Below, piece after piece: positions 48,839 to 58,278 of a stretch of 64,000 nt of DNA. The stretch's first letter is position 1. Every line of letters begins with the position of its first letter. Made by a program: the position numbers and the translations under genes. The notes beneath the pieces are model-generated. The model was not told the DNA's origin, did no database searches, and saw only the letters and a list, made by a program, of their open reading frames with translations. Source of the DNA: Melieria omissa (Eukaryota; Arthropoda; Insecta; Diptera; Ulidiidae); contig OZ020267.1 in NCBI GenBank assembly GCA_963971225.1, positions 105,549,892-105,613,891 on the forward strand, written 5' to 3'.

Positions 48839-49101
48839 CTATGGCAACAAATAATCGCACAGAAATCACATTTCTATAGACCACAACAAATTTGAAAAAT
48901 TGCAAGACAACTGTGGAGTCATTTCTTTGATATATTGGTGATGGGTACTTCAAAAAATATAAACCTGTAAAAACTTGTTGAACTGAACTTTTTTTGGGAA
49001 TGTACAAATGTTTGTTTATTAGGAAATGAAAAGAAAATGTTTAAATGACTGTGGATTCGAAGTTAAGTGCTAAGTAAGCATCTGAAATAAGTCTTTTGTT
49101 G

Positions 49102-49107
49102 CAATAA
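49102..49107 (+). terminator. Poly(A) signal of gene B
   Basis: AATAAA in the conserved phrase 'aagtcttttgttgcaataaa', 264 bp after the stop codon. Confidence 0.7.
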
Positions 49108-49202
49108 ATATAACAAACGTTTTAAGTAAAATCTGAAAACCGTTGGAACTATTAAATTGTTTACAAATAATCTAAGGAATCTTTAATCATGGTAGGCAAA
49201 AT

Positions 49203-49292
49203 ATGGACCAGATGAAGGACTCATATTCAAGCCTGGAACGAACTAGTGAAATCCGAGCTATGACGCCTCAAAAAAGGAGGCATGGCACATGA
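49203..49292 (+). pseudogene. Unit-conserved open frame, broken in unit 1
   Basis: ATG at 49,203 starts a frame nearly identical to the 84-codon frame of unit 2 at 58,024, but a length difference in 'ggcatggcacatga' brings a stop after 29 codons. The protein is not recognised. Confidence 0.45.
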
Positions 49293-49439
49293 TTTAGAGA
49301 TAACAAAATTTTTATGATTAGCGAACGAAAACTTCGAGTGAAAGATTACGCCCAAATCTTTAATTTCATTCATTTCATGGAAACGTGATAAGAGGTGTCA
49401 ATGACTATGCAACGTTTAGAAAAGGTGACTAGGAAACAC

Positions 49440-49604
49440 TTGTTTATATTCAGTGACAATCGATTTTCGATACACCAATAGCTGACATTATCAATATCGA
49501 TCGGCAGCAATTGGGAATCGTGGGAGTTTCTGATCAATTAGCAGATCTTTAGGTCATCCGCATAGAGCAGAAACTTAGCTGTCGAGAAGCATGTGCAGAT
49601 ATCA
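49440..49604 (-). pseudogene. RT fragment, downstream half split off by the Helitron
   Basis: On the minus strand directly after the Helitron boundary the sequence reads DICTCFSTAKFLLYADDLK and then a stop, against the longer homologous reading in unit 2. It is the continuation of the RT piece at 51,516-51,990. Confidence 0.85.
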
Positions 49605-51515
49605 TCTATACTATTATATAAAAGCAAGTGTGACGTTTTTTGAGCCACAATCAGGCAAAAACCACTAAACCGATTTATATGAAATAAGCACCAACCATTT
49701 TTGTATCTGTGGGAATGGTACATAGGCTATATGAGAATGACCCGCCCCCTTCTTACGCCCACTATGGTAACAAAACTCATCTATGGTATGCTTTTGTAAG
49801 GCAATATGGGTATCAAACGATTCAGCTTATCATTGCGGCAAACATAGGCTATAACATAATCGGCCACGCCCACTTTCCGTGCTCACTAAACTAACAAAAC
49901 GAAGTTACGGTACATGTTGGTAAATCAGTATTAATACCAAATGATTCCGTGTTTCATTGATGTTAACATATGATATATAAGATTAACCACGCCCACCGAT
50001 ATGTCTTTTCATCACGCCCACTATAATAACAAATCACTCAATCATATAATAACAATTGACACAGCAATATAGGTATCAAACGATTCAGCGTGTCTTTGCG
50101 GCAAACATAGGCTATAATATAATTGACCACGCCCACTTTCCGTGCCCACTAAACTAACAAAACGAAGCTACGGTACATGTCGGTGAATCAGTATTAATAC
50201 CAAATGATACCGTGTTTCATTGATGTTAACATAGGATATATAAGATTGACCACGCCCAATATAATAACAAATCAGCCATGATATATTTGACACAGCAATA
50301 TGGGTATCAAACGATTCAGCGTGTCATTGCGGCAAACATAGGCTATAATATAATCGGCCACGCCCACTTTCCGTGCTCACTAAACTAACAAAACAAAGCT
50401 AAAAATGCTTCTGTGTTTCATAGCGGTAAACATAGGCTAAATAAGGTTGACCACACCCACCTGTTACGCCTTCCTGCCAAGCCCATTAAATTTTCAATAT
50501 GGAATATCTTCGTAATGAGAAGGCGGACAGCGTTAAAATTTGGTGCGGGGCCATCGTTTAGATGTGCCGTTTCACTGATAAAATTTAATGGGCGTTGGAC
50601 AAGGGGAGTGGCACTTTTTAAATGCCGGTGTAACTTTGGACTTATAGCGTTCACATCAATGACACTCGGTACAAACGTACGATTTAATTGTGTTTTTCGA
50701 TAGAGGGAATGGAGCGGGTTTTTGACAAGGGAGCGTGGCAGCGCCCATACAACTTAAATTTTCAATATGGAATATCGTCGGAATGAGAAATCGGGCAGCA
50801 TTAAAATTTGGTGCGAGGCCATCGTTTAGATGTGCCGTACAACTTTGTAACTACAAATCACAAATCAAAGAGATTTGACACAAACTTACGATTTAGATGT
50901 GCCCTTCGACATGGGCAATGGGGTGGGTATTGGCCGAGGGGCATGGCACCGCCCATAGAACCCAAATTTTTAATGTGAAATATTTTCGGAATTATAAGTC
51001 GACCAGCATTGAAATTTGATACAGCATCATGGCTTAGAATTATCGTTCAAGTGATTAAATTGTATGGGCGTTGGACAAGGGACGTGGCACTTTTTAAGCG
51101 ACCCTATAGTTTTGAATAACTTTGGAGCTGCAAATCACACATCAAAGATATTTGGCACGTACTTACGATTTCGACGTGCCCTTAGACAGGGAGAGTAGGG
51201 TGGGTATTGGACGAGGGGCATGGCACCGTCCATACAACCCAAATTTTTAATGTGGAATATCTTCGGAACAACAATTTGGAAACTTTGAGATTTTGTATAC
51301 CATCGTCTCATAGATGTGTCATTCTACCGGCGATTGTAACATTGGAAATGAAAGTCGCATATCAATGAAACCGGGTCACACCACTCGACTGGAGGAATGG
51401 ATTGGGCATAACATAAAAGAGGCGTGGCACCGCCCAAAGAGTGAAGTATGAAGAAACTTGATTTATTGGGCCCATTGACTTCAAACTTGCGTGCAAAGCC
51501 GCAGGGCCCTACTAG
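49605..51515 (+). mobile_element. Non-autonomous Helitron, 1,911 bp, with an empty site in unit 2
   Basis: The element begins TCTATACTATTATATAAAAG and ends CCCTACTAG (CTRR), preceded by A and followed by T with no target duplication, the Helitron rule. Unit 2 at about 58,396-58,402 shows the uninterrupted 'atatcattaatgaat' site. A short TTGC/GCAA stem lies about 20 bp before the end. Inside are two sets of direct repeats: 'ccacgcccactttccgtg' at 49,864, 50,127 and 50,358, and 'caatatggaatatc' type units at about 50,492, 50,765, 50,975 and 51,250. No Rep/Hel gene is present. It interrupts the RT fragment on the other strand. Confidence 0.93.
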
Positions 51516-51990
51516 TTAATGAATAAAACAAAAAACAGTGAGCCTAGGATGCTACCTTGCAGCACCTCAGAGGAAGCAACGAAAGGTGCCGACCTAACAT
51601 TGTCGACAACAACCACGCATCTACGGTTGTGTAAGTAAAATGCAATCCAAGACAGGAAAGCTGAGTGGAAACCCATACACACTAATTTATTTAGCAGTAT
51701 AGCATGAGAGACCCTATCGAAAGCCTTAGAAAAATCAGTATAAATGGTATCAAGCTGGGTGCCAGATTGAAAAGCAGAGATGCAGTCGTCTGAGAAAACA
51801 GCTACATTCCACACTGTTGAGCGTCCCGGAATGAAGCCATGATGCTCCGGACATATTGTATTCTTTACAGAAAATAGTCATTTAGCTTGGATGATGCATT
51901 CAAATAGTTTTGATGTTGCAGAGAGTTTTGGGTCTATAATTGCTAACATCATTTCTGTTACCATCCTTTAAGATTGGAGAGATAAAAGCC
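51516..51990 (-). pseudogene. RT fragment (Jockey/CR1-like), upstream half
   Basis: Minus strand reads TIYTDFSKAFDRVSHAILLN, then LLNKLVCMGFHSAFLSWIAF and GSLFFVLFIN, and stops at the Helitron junction. The usual SGVPQG motif is altered to SEVLQG. Farther 5' (up to about 51,990) decayed RT sequence continues. Unit 2 holds the uninterrupted homologue at 58,232-58,935. Confidence 0.9.
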
Positions 51991-52283
51991 AGTTTCCATG
52001 CATCAATAAAAGTTCCCGATGAAAGAGATTTGTTAAAGATGACCACTAACGGGTACACTAGAGAGTCACCCTTCTATCAGCAACCCCTATTTTTTAATAG
52101 TCATTTTAGTCATTTAATAATTTTTCATCCCGCTCGATAACTGATCAATTATCGTATTTTTGGTGAATGTTTTTCACTCGATTACGACTAAAATTTCCCT
52201 GAGCTTATGGCAAAGCTAAAATTTTTGTACAAAGAAATCATTTATTTTAATTAAAGTATTAAGATAGTTTACTCCTGCTATAC
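51991..52283. other. Unit spacer shared with unit 2
   Basis: Matches 58,900-59,160 almost base for base ('cactaacgggtacactagag', 'ataactgatcaattatcgta'). No coding content recognised. Confidence 0.8.
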
Positions 52284-52287
52284 TTAA

Positions 52288-53089
52288 GGCTTGATTACAC
52301 GTAACGAGTAGAGTGAGAAGACAGCAACTCGAACGTGTACTCGTTTCGTCTAAACGGTAAGGCGAGTTCTTGATTGAGTCAGTGACCGATGAAAGTGGCG
52401 AGAGAGTCACCAGAATCACATTTTGTTTGCTAGGCCGAGCACTACTTTAATTATTAATTAATTGATTGGCACGACAGCCCGCTTACGCGAGACTAAGGCC
52501 TAGCTTCCCGCAACCACCCGTGTTGTGCGTATGAATTTTGTACGCGGGTGGAAGGGACCTACAGTTTTATGCCGGTTCCGAACGGCAGGTTGGGAGCTTT
52601 TTCATAGGCAATTTTTACTCTCAGAGGTTTGCCATTTCCAGCTGAGAGAACAGCCACCGAAAGAGAAAACGAGTTTCCCGTTATTTTTTTTAGGTGTTAC
52701 TACATGCAGTATTCGATCTTGCGTCGCTCTGCATGCGACTCGTTGGACCGCGCACTAACCAACTGAGCCACGGCGGCTGCTACTTTACCGTTACCGTTAC
52801 CGAGCACTACTTTACCGTTACATTTTTCTCTTTTTCGCAGCGATTCGCGGAATCGCTCGTCACATGCCGAATCGCTCGTAACATGCGGAATGCGTCACGC
52901 ACCACTTTTCGCTCGGTTGAGTTTAATTACGCGAGTTGCTTAGTTCATTTTGTGCATTGTAAAACCGAACTGACTCGCCACGTGTCAAAATACGTTTGAA
53001 CAACTCGTCGCTTTTGCTCGCTATCCGAATTCTTTCGACCTAGTACCATTTTGGTGTCTCGTCACTCGACTCGTTACGTTAATCAAGCC
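52288..53089. mobile_element. TIR element of about 802 bp flanked by TTAA, absent from unit 2
   Basis: Starts GGCTTGATTACACGTAACGA and ends with an imperfect inverted partner (TCGTTACGTTAATCAAGCC); similarity of the ends extends about 33 bp. TTAA lies at 52,284-52,287 and 53,090-53,093. Unit 2 has 'tatacttagtgttacc' at about 59,153-59,168 with no insertion. TTAA suggests piggyBac-like, but a 3-bp TTA/TAA duplication (PIF/Harbinger) is also possible because the boundary is ambiguous. No transposase. A tRNA-derived SINE lies inside. Confidence 0.82.
52450..52776 (-). mobile_element. tRNA-derived SINE
   Basis: On the minus strand the 5' end reads GCCGCCGTGGCTCAGTTGG. TGGCTCAGTTGG (52,759-52,770) is a good RNA polymerase III A box. 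A degenerate B box, AGATCGAATAC, lies 40 bp downstream (52,709-52,719). The body continues through GC-rich sequence to an AT-rich end near 52,450. The words 'gcactacttta' at 52,440-52,450 and 'gctactttacc' right after the 5' end may be remnants of a target duplication. Confidence 0.7.
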
Positions 53090-53093
53090 TTAA

Positions 53094-53640
53094 GTGTTAC
53101 CAATGCTAGATTTTTTGAATTTCCAGCGCTTTTTCTGGATCAACACTCATTTGCCAGACTACACCGGTGACACTTCCCAGTAAACAGGACAGAGTAGGGA
53201 TGAGACCGAAGCCGGTCTCCTGTTTCTCTCACACAATAAGTCTTCTCTCACTCCCTCCACAGTTTTCGGCCATTATTATTGTTTATGCATCAAGCATAGT
53301 AGTAACGTTTTCAATTATCATTTTACTATCTCAGTGTAACTCTCACATAAACTATATTCTCAAGTACTTTTATTATTAATTTGCTGGACTATAATTATCA
53401 TATATCACATATATGTATATTAGAGTGGATTTAGTGTTGTATGGAGATTCTTAATAATGGAATCTTGATGCTCCGCAACGTCTCATTTTATGCGGTTTGG
53501 TAAAAAAGTGCATGAGCCCACAAATGTTGGGGCTAGGGTGGGGCTAAATGGCGTCTCATCGAGGTCAAAGTTCACAAAAAAGCTGGGAAATTCGACAAAT
53601 TGCTCCAGAGCTGGTCAAAAGTTGCTCTTAGAGGGTTTTT
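53094..53640. other. Unit spacer and left part of repeat family R
   Basis: Matches 59,165-59,702 closely. A 70-codon open frame (53,167-53,379 plus) is preserved in both units but has a hydrophobic, low-complexity reading and no start context that stands out. From about 53,462 ('gatgctccgcaacgtctcat') begins the R repeat family that is inverted at 62,000-62,165. Confidence 0.6.
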
Positions 53641-53654
53641 CAATTAGTTATGTT

Positions 53655-54037
53655 TAAGTGTGTTCTGTGCAGAGAACAATCCCAAGAAAACGCAAAGGGT
53701 CTAATTTGAGCCGTGATACAAGTAGATCTAGAAGCATGCGAAATAGAAGAACCCAAAGAACCGAAGAACAAATCCAGCAACAAAATACTGATTGCGTCAA
53801 GAACAATCAGACAATACACGAGCTGAACGCAATAAAGTAATAAGATTACAACAACGAAAATCACGCCGTTTTACAGTCAATAGACGCAGAACAAATGACC
53901 AACAACCCCAACAGGTACATCGACCATTTACATCTGATTCATTCCTGCATCTAGCATTCCAGTATGAGCCCGATATTGAATATAATGCTCATTCAAAAGC
54001 GGTAATTGGTGCTATGGACAAGGAATGCCCGCATTGA
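53655..54037 (+). pseudogene. Helitron Rep/helicase N-terminal fragment, unit 1
   Basis: The sequence homologous to a Helitron start (PRKRKGSNLSRDTSRSRSMR) is followed, with a frameshift near 53,790, by RLQQRKSRRFTVNRRR, then FQYEPDIEYNAHSKAVIGAM and DKECPH. The C-P-H-C type motif is cut by a stop codon at the expected second cysteine. The initiator ATG of unit 2 is ATC here. Known Helitron proteins start with a basic M-P-R-x-R segment and have this x-IG-x-M-x-x-x-C-x-x-C region ahead of the Rep domain; Rep and helicase are absent. Confidence 0.75.
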
Positions 54038-54059
54038 AATAGTTCGAAATACAAATGCA

Positions 54060-54360
54060 AATGGTCAACAATACAATTCTACATTGAAAATCAGACTGAC
54101 CCCCACTTATTTTCCCTTTCCAACGTTTTTTCTATACACACCCAACCGCCCTATTCAACTCTTAAAGTGAATGCCATATAAAACTAGTAATTTTCAATGG
54201 AATTGGCTACTCACTTGTGAACGTAGTAAAGTAAGCGATGAAACATCGTATCTTGGAAACTCCTGAACCCATTTGAATAATTTATTCAACAATCGTCAAC
54301 TTTATCGAGTGCAAAAAATACCAAATTAATTAATGTTCAAAAATTCACCACCAGAGGGCG
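54060..54360 (+). repeat. R-family repeat, right part, unit 1
   Basis: Runs from 'tgacccccacttattttccc' to 'caccaccagagggcg'. The same sequence occurs at 62,720-62,990 (plus) and, more diverged and inverted, at 61,560-61,975. It is interrupted at 54,361 by the Transib-like element and continues at 55,756. Confidence 0.85.
54348..54360 (+). promoter_or_regulatory. CTCF-consensus-like motif in repeat R (unit 1)
   Basis: CCACCAGAGGGCG matches the long CTCF core (CCACNAGRKGGC). The Transib-like insertion begins at the next base. Binding is not shown. Confidence 0.35.
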
Positions 54361-55755
54361 CACGTTGGGGAAAAAACAGGCAAAAACGCTCGCATCGCCT
54401 GTTTTGAGCTTTAGAATCTATAGGTTTTGCACTAGAGAACTGAAATTTCGTTATTATCTTTAGAATTCTTTTTTTTTTATTTCCCCTACCAGGAGCTGGT
54501 ACCCTACAGTCGGAAGTTAAGAGTTTTAGAAATATGCATAATCAAAAGTCAAAAATATAAGACAATATTTTGATAACTGATTCTCGTAGAAGATCAAAAA
54601 TAGAGTTACACGTGTTTGAGGGTTTTTAATTTGACCACTTTTTCGCAGCACGGTTCATGTTTTTCGAGTGCATAACAAAAGATCTAATAACTTCGGAAAT
54701 AAAAAAGATAAAGGATTGAATTTTCGCATAACGGTTTCCCATAAGTAGAAGATGATTTATTCCAAAAATGAAAAACTTTCCTCACTAAAAGTTAAACTAA
54801 TGACTTACTATGTATCTCAAGGGGTTAAAAAGGCATGTCACACCTATTTCCAGACAAAAATATCCCTAAACGGACGGTAAATATTTAAAAGTTCATATTT
54901 TGAAAAATATCTTTATATGGCAACCCTGTTAAGAATGGGCAAACCGCGCCCATTTTAGGCAATATGTTTTTCTCGTGATTTCCAAAGTGTTTGTACGAAA
55001 TTTCAGTTTCATGTTTCAACTTTTTCTTAATTATTAATTGTGAATACCTTCCATCAGACAGACGAATTGGAAGACATATTAACAGACGGACATAGATAAA
55101 TCAATGCGATATATATGTACATATCTCAATTCTATACATTTAAATACATATTTATTCCTTTCAACACCAGCCTTGCTGTTTTTCATACGTTATAGTTTTG
55201 CTCAGCAATTAAAAATATATCGTTGCCCACCAGAACTGAGTAGAAAAAGTGCTTGGGTTGGCATGCAAAAATTGCTCGCAGATGAGTTTGGTACCATCAT
55301 TTAGCTGAATGTCCCACCTAATCAGTGTATACATACTGTGGAATACTGTGGAATCTCAAAAGTTAGAGTCCAGAGAAAATCCCGATTTTTCTCATTTTTA
55401 TCAAAAAAATAGAAAAGGTTAGATATTTTTTTTTGTCGAAATAAACATTTTTTAAATGCAATTTTTGGATATATTAACTGCTTAAATATCATAACACCAC
55501 ATGGGAAAAATTATGGGATTTCATTAAAAAATATAGATTCTACGGGCATCTGAAGACAGCCTTGTTAACGATCATTTTCTAGAAGTGAAAATAATATAAT
55601 AAAACGTTCAACTTTGAAAGGCCGTAAATTCCAGGTCATGGGATTGATTTGCTGTCTCGCTAGTCTATCTATATTACGATAAGAAAAAAAAGTCAGATTC
55701 GCAACTTTTGGATTTCCTCCAATGCGAGCGTTTTTGCCTGCTTTTTCCCAACGTG
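54361..55755. mobile_element. Transib-like non-autonomous element, 1,395 bp, with empty site in unit 2
   Basis: Terminal inverted repeats of about 35 bp begin CACGTTGGG and share GGCAAAAACGCTCGCAT. A 5-bp GC-rich target duplication, GGGCG, flanks it (54,356-54,360 and 55,756-55,760). The matching site at 62,982-62,991 is uninterrupted 'gagggcgcct'. A CAC-initial heptamer-like end and 5-bp GC-rich duplications are the Transib pattern. No RAG1-like transposase frame is visible, so it is non-autonomous. Superfamily assignment rests on the ends only. Confidence 0.8.
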
Positions 55756-56512
55756 GGGCGCCTCCCATACAAAAGAAGTTGTGAGGTTGTCAACTTTAGG
55801 GTTTGTAGGAAGAAAAAATCAAAGGTTATTGTCGAAACTCCATTAAACCCTCTATATATATATAACCCTCTATAGTAAGGAAGATAAATAGAAAAACTCG
55901 CGAATCTTGGTAACCGAGTTGAAACTAATTGTACCCATTTGATTTGTATTTTTACCTAAGCCACTTGTTGTTTTCATTTTGAATAATGTTAAGCTATGCA
56001 AATCATTGAATAAGGATGACCACTGTGCCTGCATCTGAATCAGGAGATCGGCAACAGTGACGGAGTAGGTAACCAAAAACATATTTTCTTATTCTCACTT
56101 TGCCCTTTTAAGCTCTGCAATCTACAGTGCTTGTATGTATGCACGAAATTAACTAACAGTGTTGCAAACTAATTGGTTTTTTTTTTTTTTTTTGCAGTTG
56201 CATAAGTCACCAGTACTGACTTATTAGCCGATAATTAAGTGCAATTAAATGTTTTAACGGCATTGTTTGTTGCTGTTAGATGTCTGTCGTCTATATGTAA
56301 ATATATATTTATGCTATATTATACAAATGACAATGCCATTCTGACATGTCAACCTAAAACTATTGAACCAATTTAAGACAGAAGCAATGATAAACGATAT
56401 ATTTTCAAACTCAAATTATTCGAAGGCTCCATCCGTCTTAGTTAGTCGGATCGTTACGAACTTGATAACTGAAAACAGTCCGAGCAAAGCTGCGCGTGAC
56501 AGCTGCATGCAG

Positions 56513-56549
56513 TATAAAAGCTGTATACGCGCTTTCCACAAAGTCTATT
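56513..56549 (+). promoter_or_regulatory. TATA box and initiator of gene C
   Basis: TATAAAA at 56,513-56,519, with TCTATT at 56,544-56,549 in place of the TCAATT initiator of B and D. Confidence 0.75.
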
Positions 56550-56611
56550 CGGTTTTCGAAAGCCAAGTTCACACTATTCGAACAGTACAGAACATTTTTC
56601 GTGCGCGCAAA

Positions 56612-57575
56612 ATGGATTTGTGGAAACTTTGTATTCTCCTGTTGCTGTTCGTAGTCAGTCAGTGTGCGGTAAATATTAAATACAACACAACTTGGACTAA
56701 GGAACGTAGCCAAAATATTGAGTGAAGTACGGAATCTAAATAAAATTCCTATTTAAAATAAATTAACTATTCAAAATTTTAAGTACGATCAAGCAGTTTC
56801 AAGTGAAATAATATACGAGCTTTTCTCGTTTTCCTTTCTCCTTTTTCACTCTCATGTTTTCGGTTCATTATTCTAAAGAGATTTCCACGAGCAGTGGCTT
56901 AAATAATTTTGTTCGAAAACAAGTTAAACGCAAACTCTTGACTTCGTTTTGCCCAAGTTAACACAATTTTTGGGTTGAACCAAAAAACAACGTGGCCACG
57001 TTCCTACTTGAAATGTGAACAGATTATGTGACTTGCTCAGTATTTTCATGACACAGGCGGATGAAAATCTGGATGAAAATGTACAGACGGCAATCGCGGA
57101 TGCTGAGAGTTTGTTAAATGGATGGGTTGAAATAATTCCGGCAACAACTTTAGCTGCGAGGGAGCAAAACATATGGCGCAACCAACTTGTACAGTTTCGA
57201 GAAGTCCTTGAAGCTAATCTTACTGACGACGCCCAAAAAGCAATTAAATTCAGAAAATTTCATAACTTTGGGATTAAACTCAAATACTTAAATTCGAAAA
57301 TAAAGAATTACGAGGCAATTATTGAGGCAGCGCTTGCAGCGCCAGATGTAAGTGAGGATGATCGAAAACAATTGAAAGTCTTAAAAAACACTGTGCAGCA
57401 GATTTTGGAGAAAGGAAGCCTCAAAGAAAAAAAGGAATTATTGAAAAATTTAAATAATTCAATAAACGCGCCCAATCCCGGCCCTTCGTCATCTGGAAGC
57501 ACTATCCTTCTGTGCCCATCCGATTTAGTGCGATTATTGATGTTATTAACATTTTTATTTGTATTGTTATTTTAA
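56612..57575 (+). CDS. Gene C: paralogue of gene B
   Basis: Exons 56,612-56,668 and 57,057-57,575, intron 388 bp, predicted 191 residues. The signal peptide differs from gene B only by a few residues (MDLWKLCILLLLFVVSQCA). Exon 2 keeps SLLNGWVEIIPATTLAARE and the NLT sequon. A central block of gene B containing NDTTEMLRTYY is replaced by a shorter FRKFHNFGIKLKY, a net loss of seven codons that keeps the frame. The C-terminus again has PNPGPSSSGS, a hydrophobic end (LVRLLMLLTFLFVLLF) and no tail. The gene-A-type frame is open here as well, through NNRKK. Poly(A) signal at 57,830-57,835. The intact reading frame in a TE-laden array suggests constraint; the role is unknown. Confidence 0.75.
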
Positions 57576-57829
57576 CTATGTTAACAAATAATCGCAAAAA
57601 AATCACATTTCTATAGACCACAACAAATTTGAAAAATTGCAAAACAACTGTGGAGTCATTTCTTTGGTGATGGGTACTTAAAAAAATAGAAACCTGTAAA
57701 AACTTGTTTAACTGAACGTTTTTTGGGAATGTACAAATGTTTGTTTATAAGGAAATGAAAAGAAAATGTTTAAATGACTGTAGATTCGAAGTTAAGTGCT
57801 GCAAGCATCTGAATTAAGTCTTTTGTTGC

Positions 57830-57835
57830 AATAAA
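57830..57835 (+). terminator. Poly(A) signal of gene C
   Basis: AATAAA in the conserved phrase 'aagtcttttgttgcaataaa', 255 bp after the stop codon. Confidence 0.7.
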
Positions 57836-57884
57836 TATAACAAACGTTTTAAGTAAAATCTGAAAAACCGTTGGAACTTTCTCC

Positions 57885-57976
57885 TAACCTTTATATCCTT
57901 CCTGAAGCAACGCAATGCTTCGCATTAATAGGGGTCATCCCCTGCGTGTTTGTTCCCGTTTAAAAAAAAAAAAAAA
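57885..57976 (+). mobile_element. 3' end of poly(A) retroposon, second copy
   Basis: The block 'tccttcctgaagcaacgcaa' to 'ctgcgtgtttgttcccgttt' plus an A-run of 15 is absent from unit 1, where 'gttggaact' joins 'attaaattgtttac' directly. It matches the fragment at 26,835-26,932. Confidence 0.75.
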
Positions 57977-58023
57977 ATTGTTTACAAATAATCTAAGGAA
58001 TCTTTAATCATGGTACGCGAAAT

Positions 58024-58278
58024 ATGGACCAAATGAAGGACGCATATTCAAGCCTGGAACGAACTAGTGAAATCCGAGCTATGACGCCTCAAAAAAGGAG
58101 GCATGACATATGGCTTAGAGATAACAAAATTTTTATGATTAGCGAACGAAAACTTCGAGTGAAATATTACGCCCACATCTTTAATTTAATCAAGACGCAT
58201 CAGGGGCGTCAGGGAAACGTGATAAGAGGTGTCAATGACTATTCAGTGACAATCGATTTTCGATACACCAATTGCTGA
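58024..58278 (+). CDS. Unit-conserved open frame, 84 codons, unknown
   Basis: ATG at 58,024 reads MDQMKDAYSSLERTSEIRAM, a basic middle (PQKRRHDIWLRDNKIFMISE) and KLRVKYYAHIFNLIK, ending at 58,278. The composition is protein-like rather than repeat-like, with charged helices. The unit 1 copy is truncated at codon 29. No promoter or poly(A) signal of its own is seen. It could be an exon fragment captured when the unit formed, or part of an unrecognised transposon. Its 3' end overlaps the RT fragment on the other strand. I do not recognise it. Confidence 0.35.
   Translation: MDQMKDAYSSLERTSEIRAMTPQKRRHDIWLRDNKIFMISERKLRVKYYAHIFNLIKTHQGRQGNVIRGVNDYSVTIDFRYTNC

Larger units (their letters stand above)
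47068..55872 (+). repeat. Tandem unit 1 (8.8 kb, carrying gene B)
   Basis: The word block 'actcgcgaatcttg' to 'gacggagtaggtaacc' at 47,090-47,283 recurs at 55,900-56,075 and 63,120-63,301, marking three collinear units. Order in unit 1: gene B, a conserved open frame, an RT fragment (minus), spacer, R-family repeat with a Helitron-gene fragment. Three later insertions (1,911, about 806 and about 1,400 bp) account for its greater length. Without them it is about 4.7 kb. Confidence 0.9.

Noticed and set aside
53167..53379. 70-codon plus-strand frame shared by units 1 and 2 (also at 59,234)
   Set aside because: Low-complexity hydrophobic reading without promoter or homology; preserved by recent duplication.
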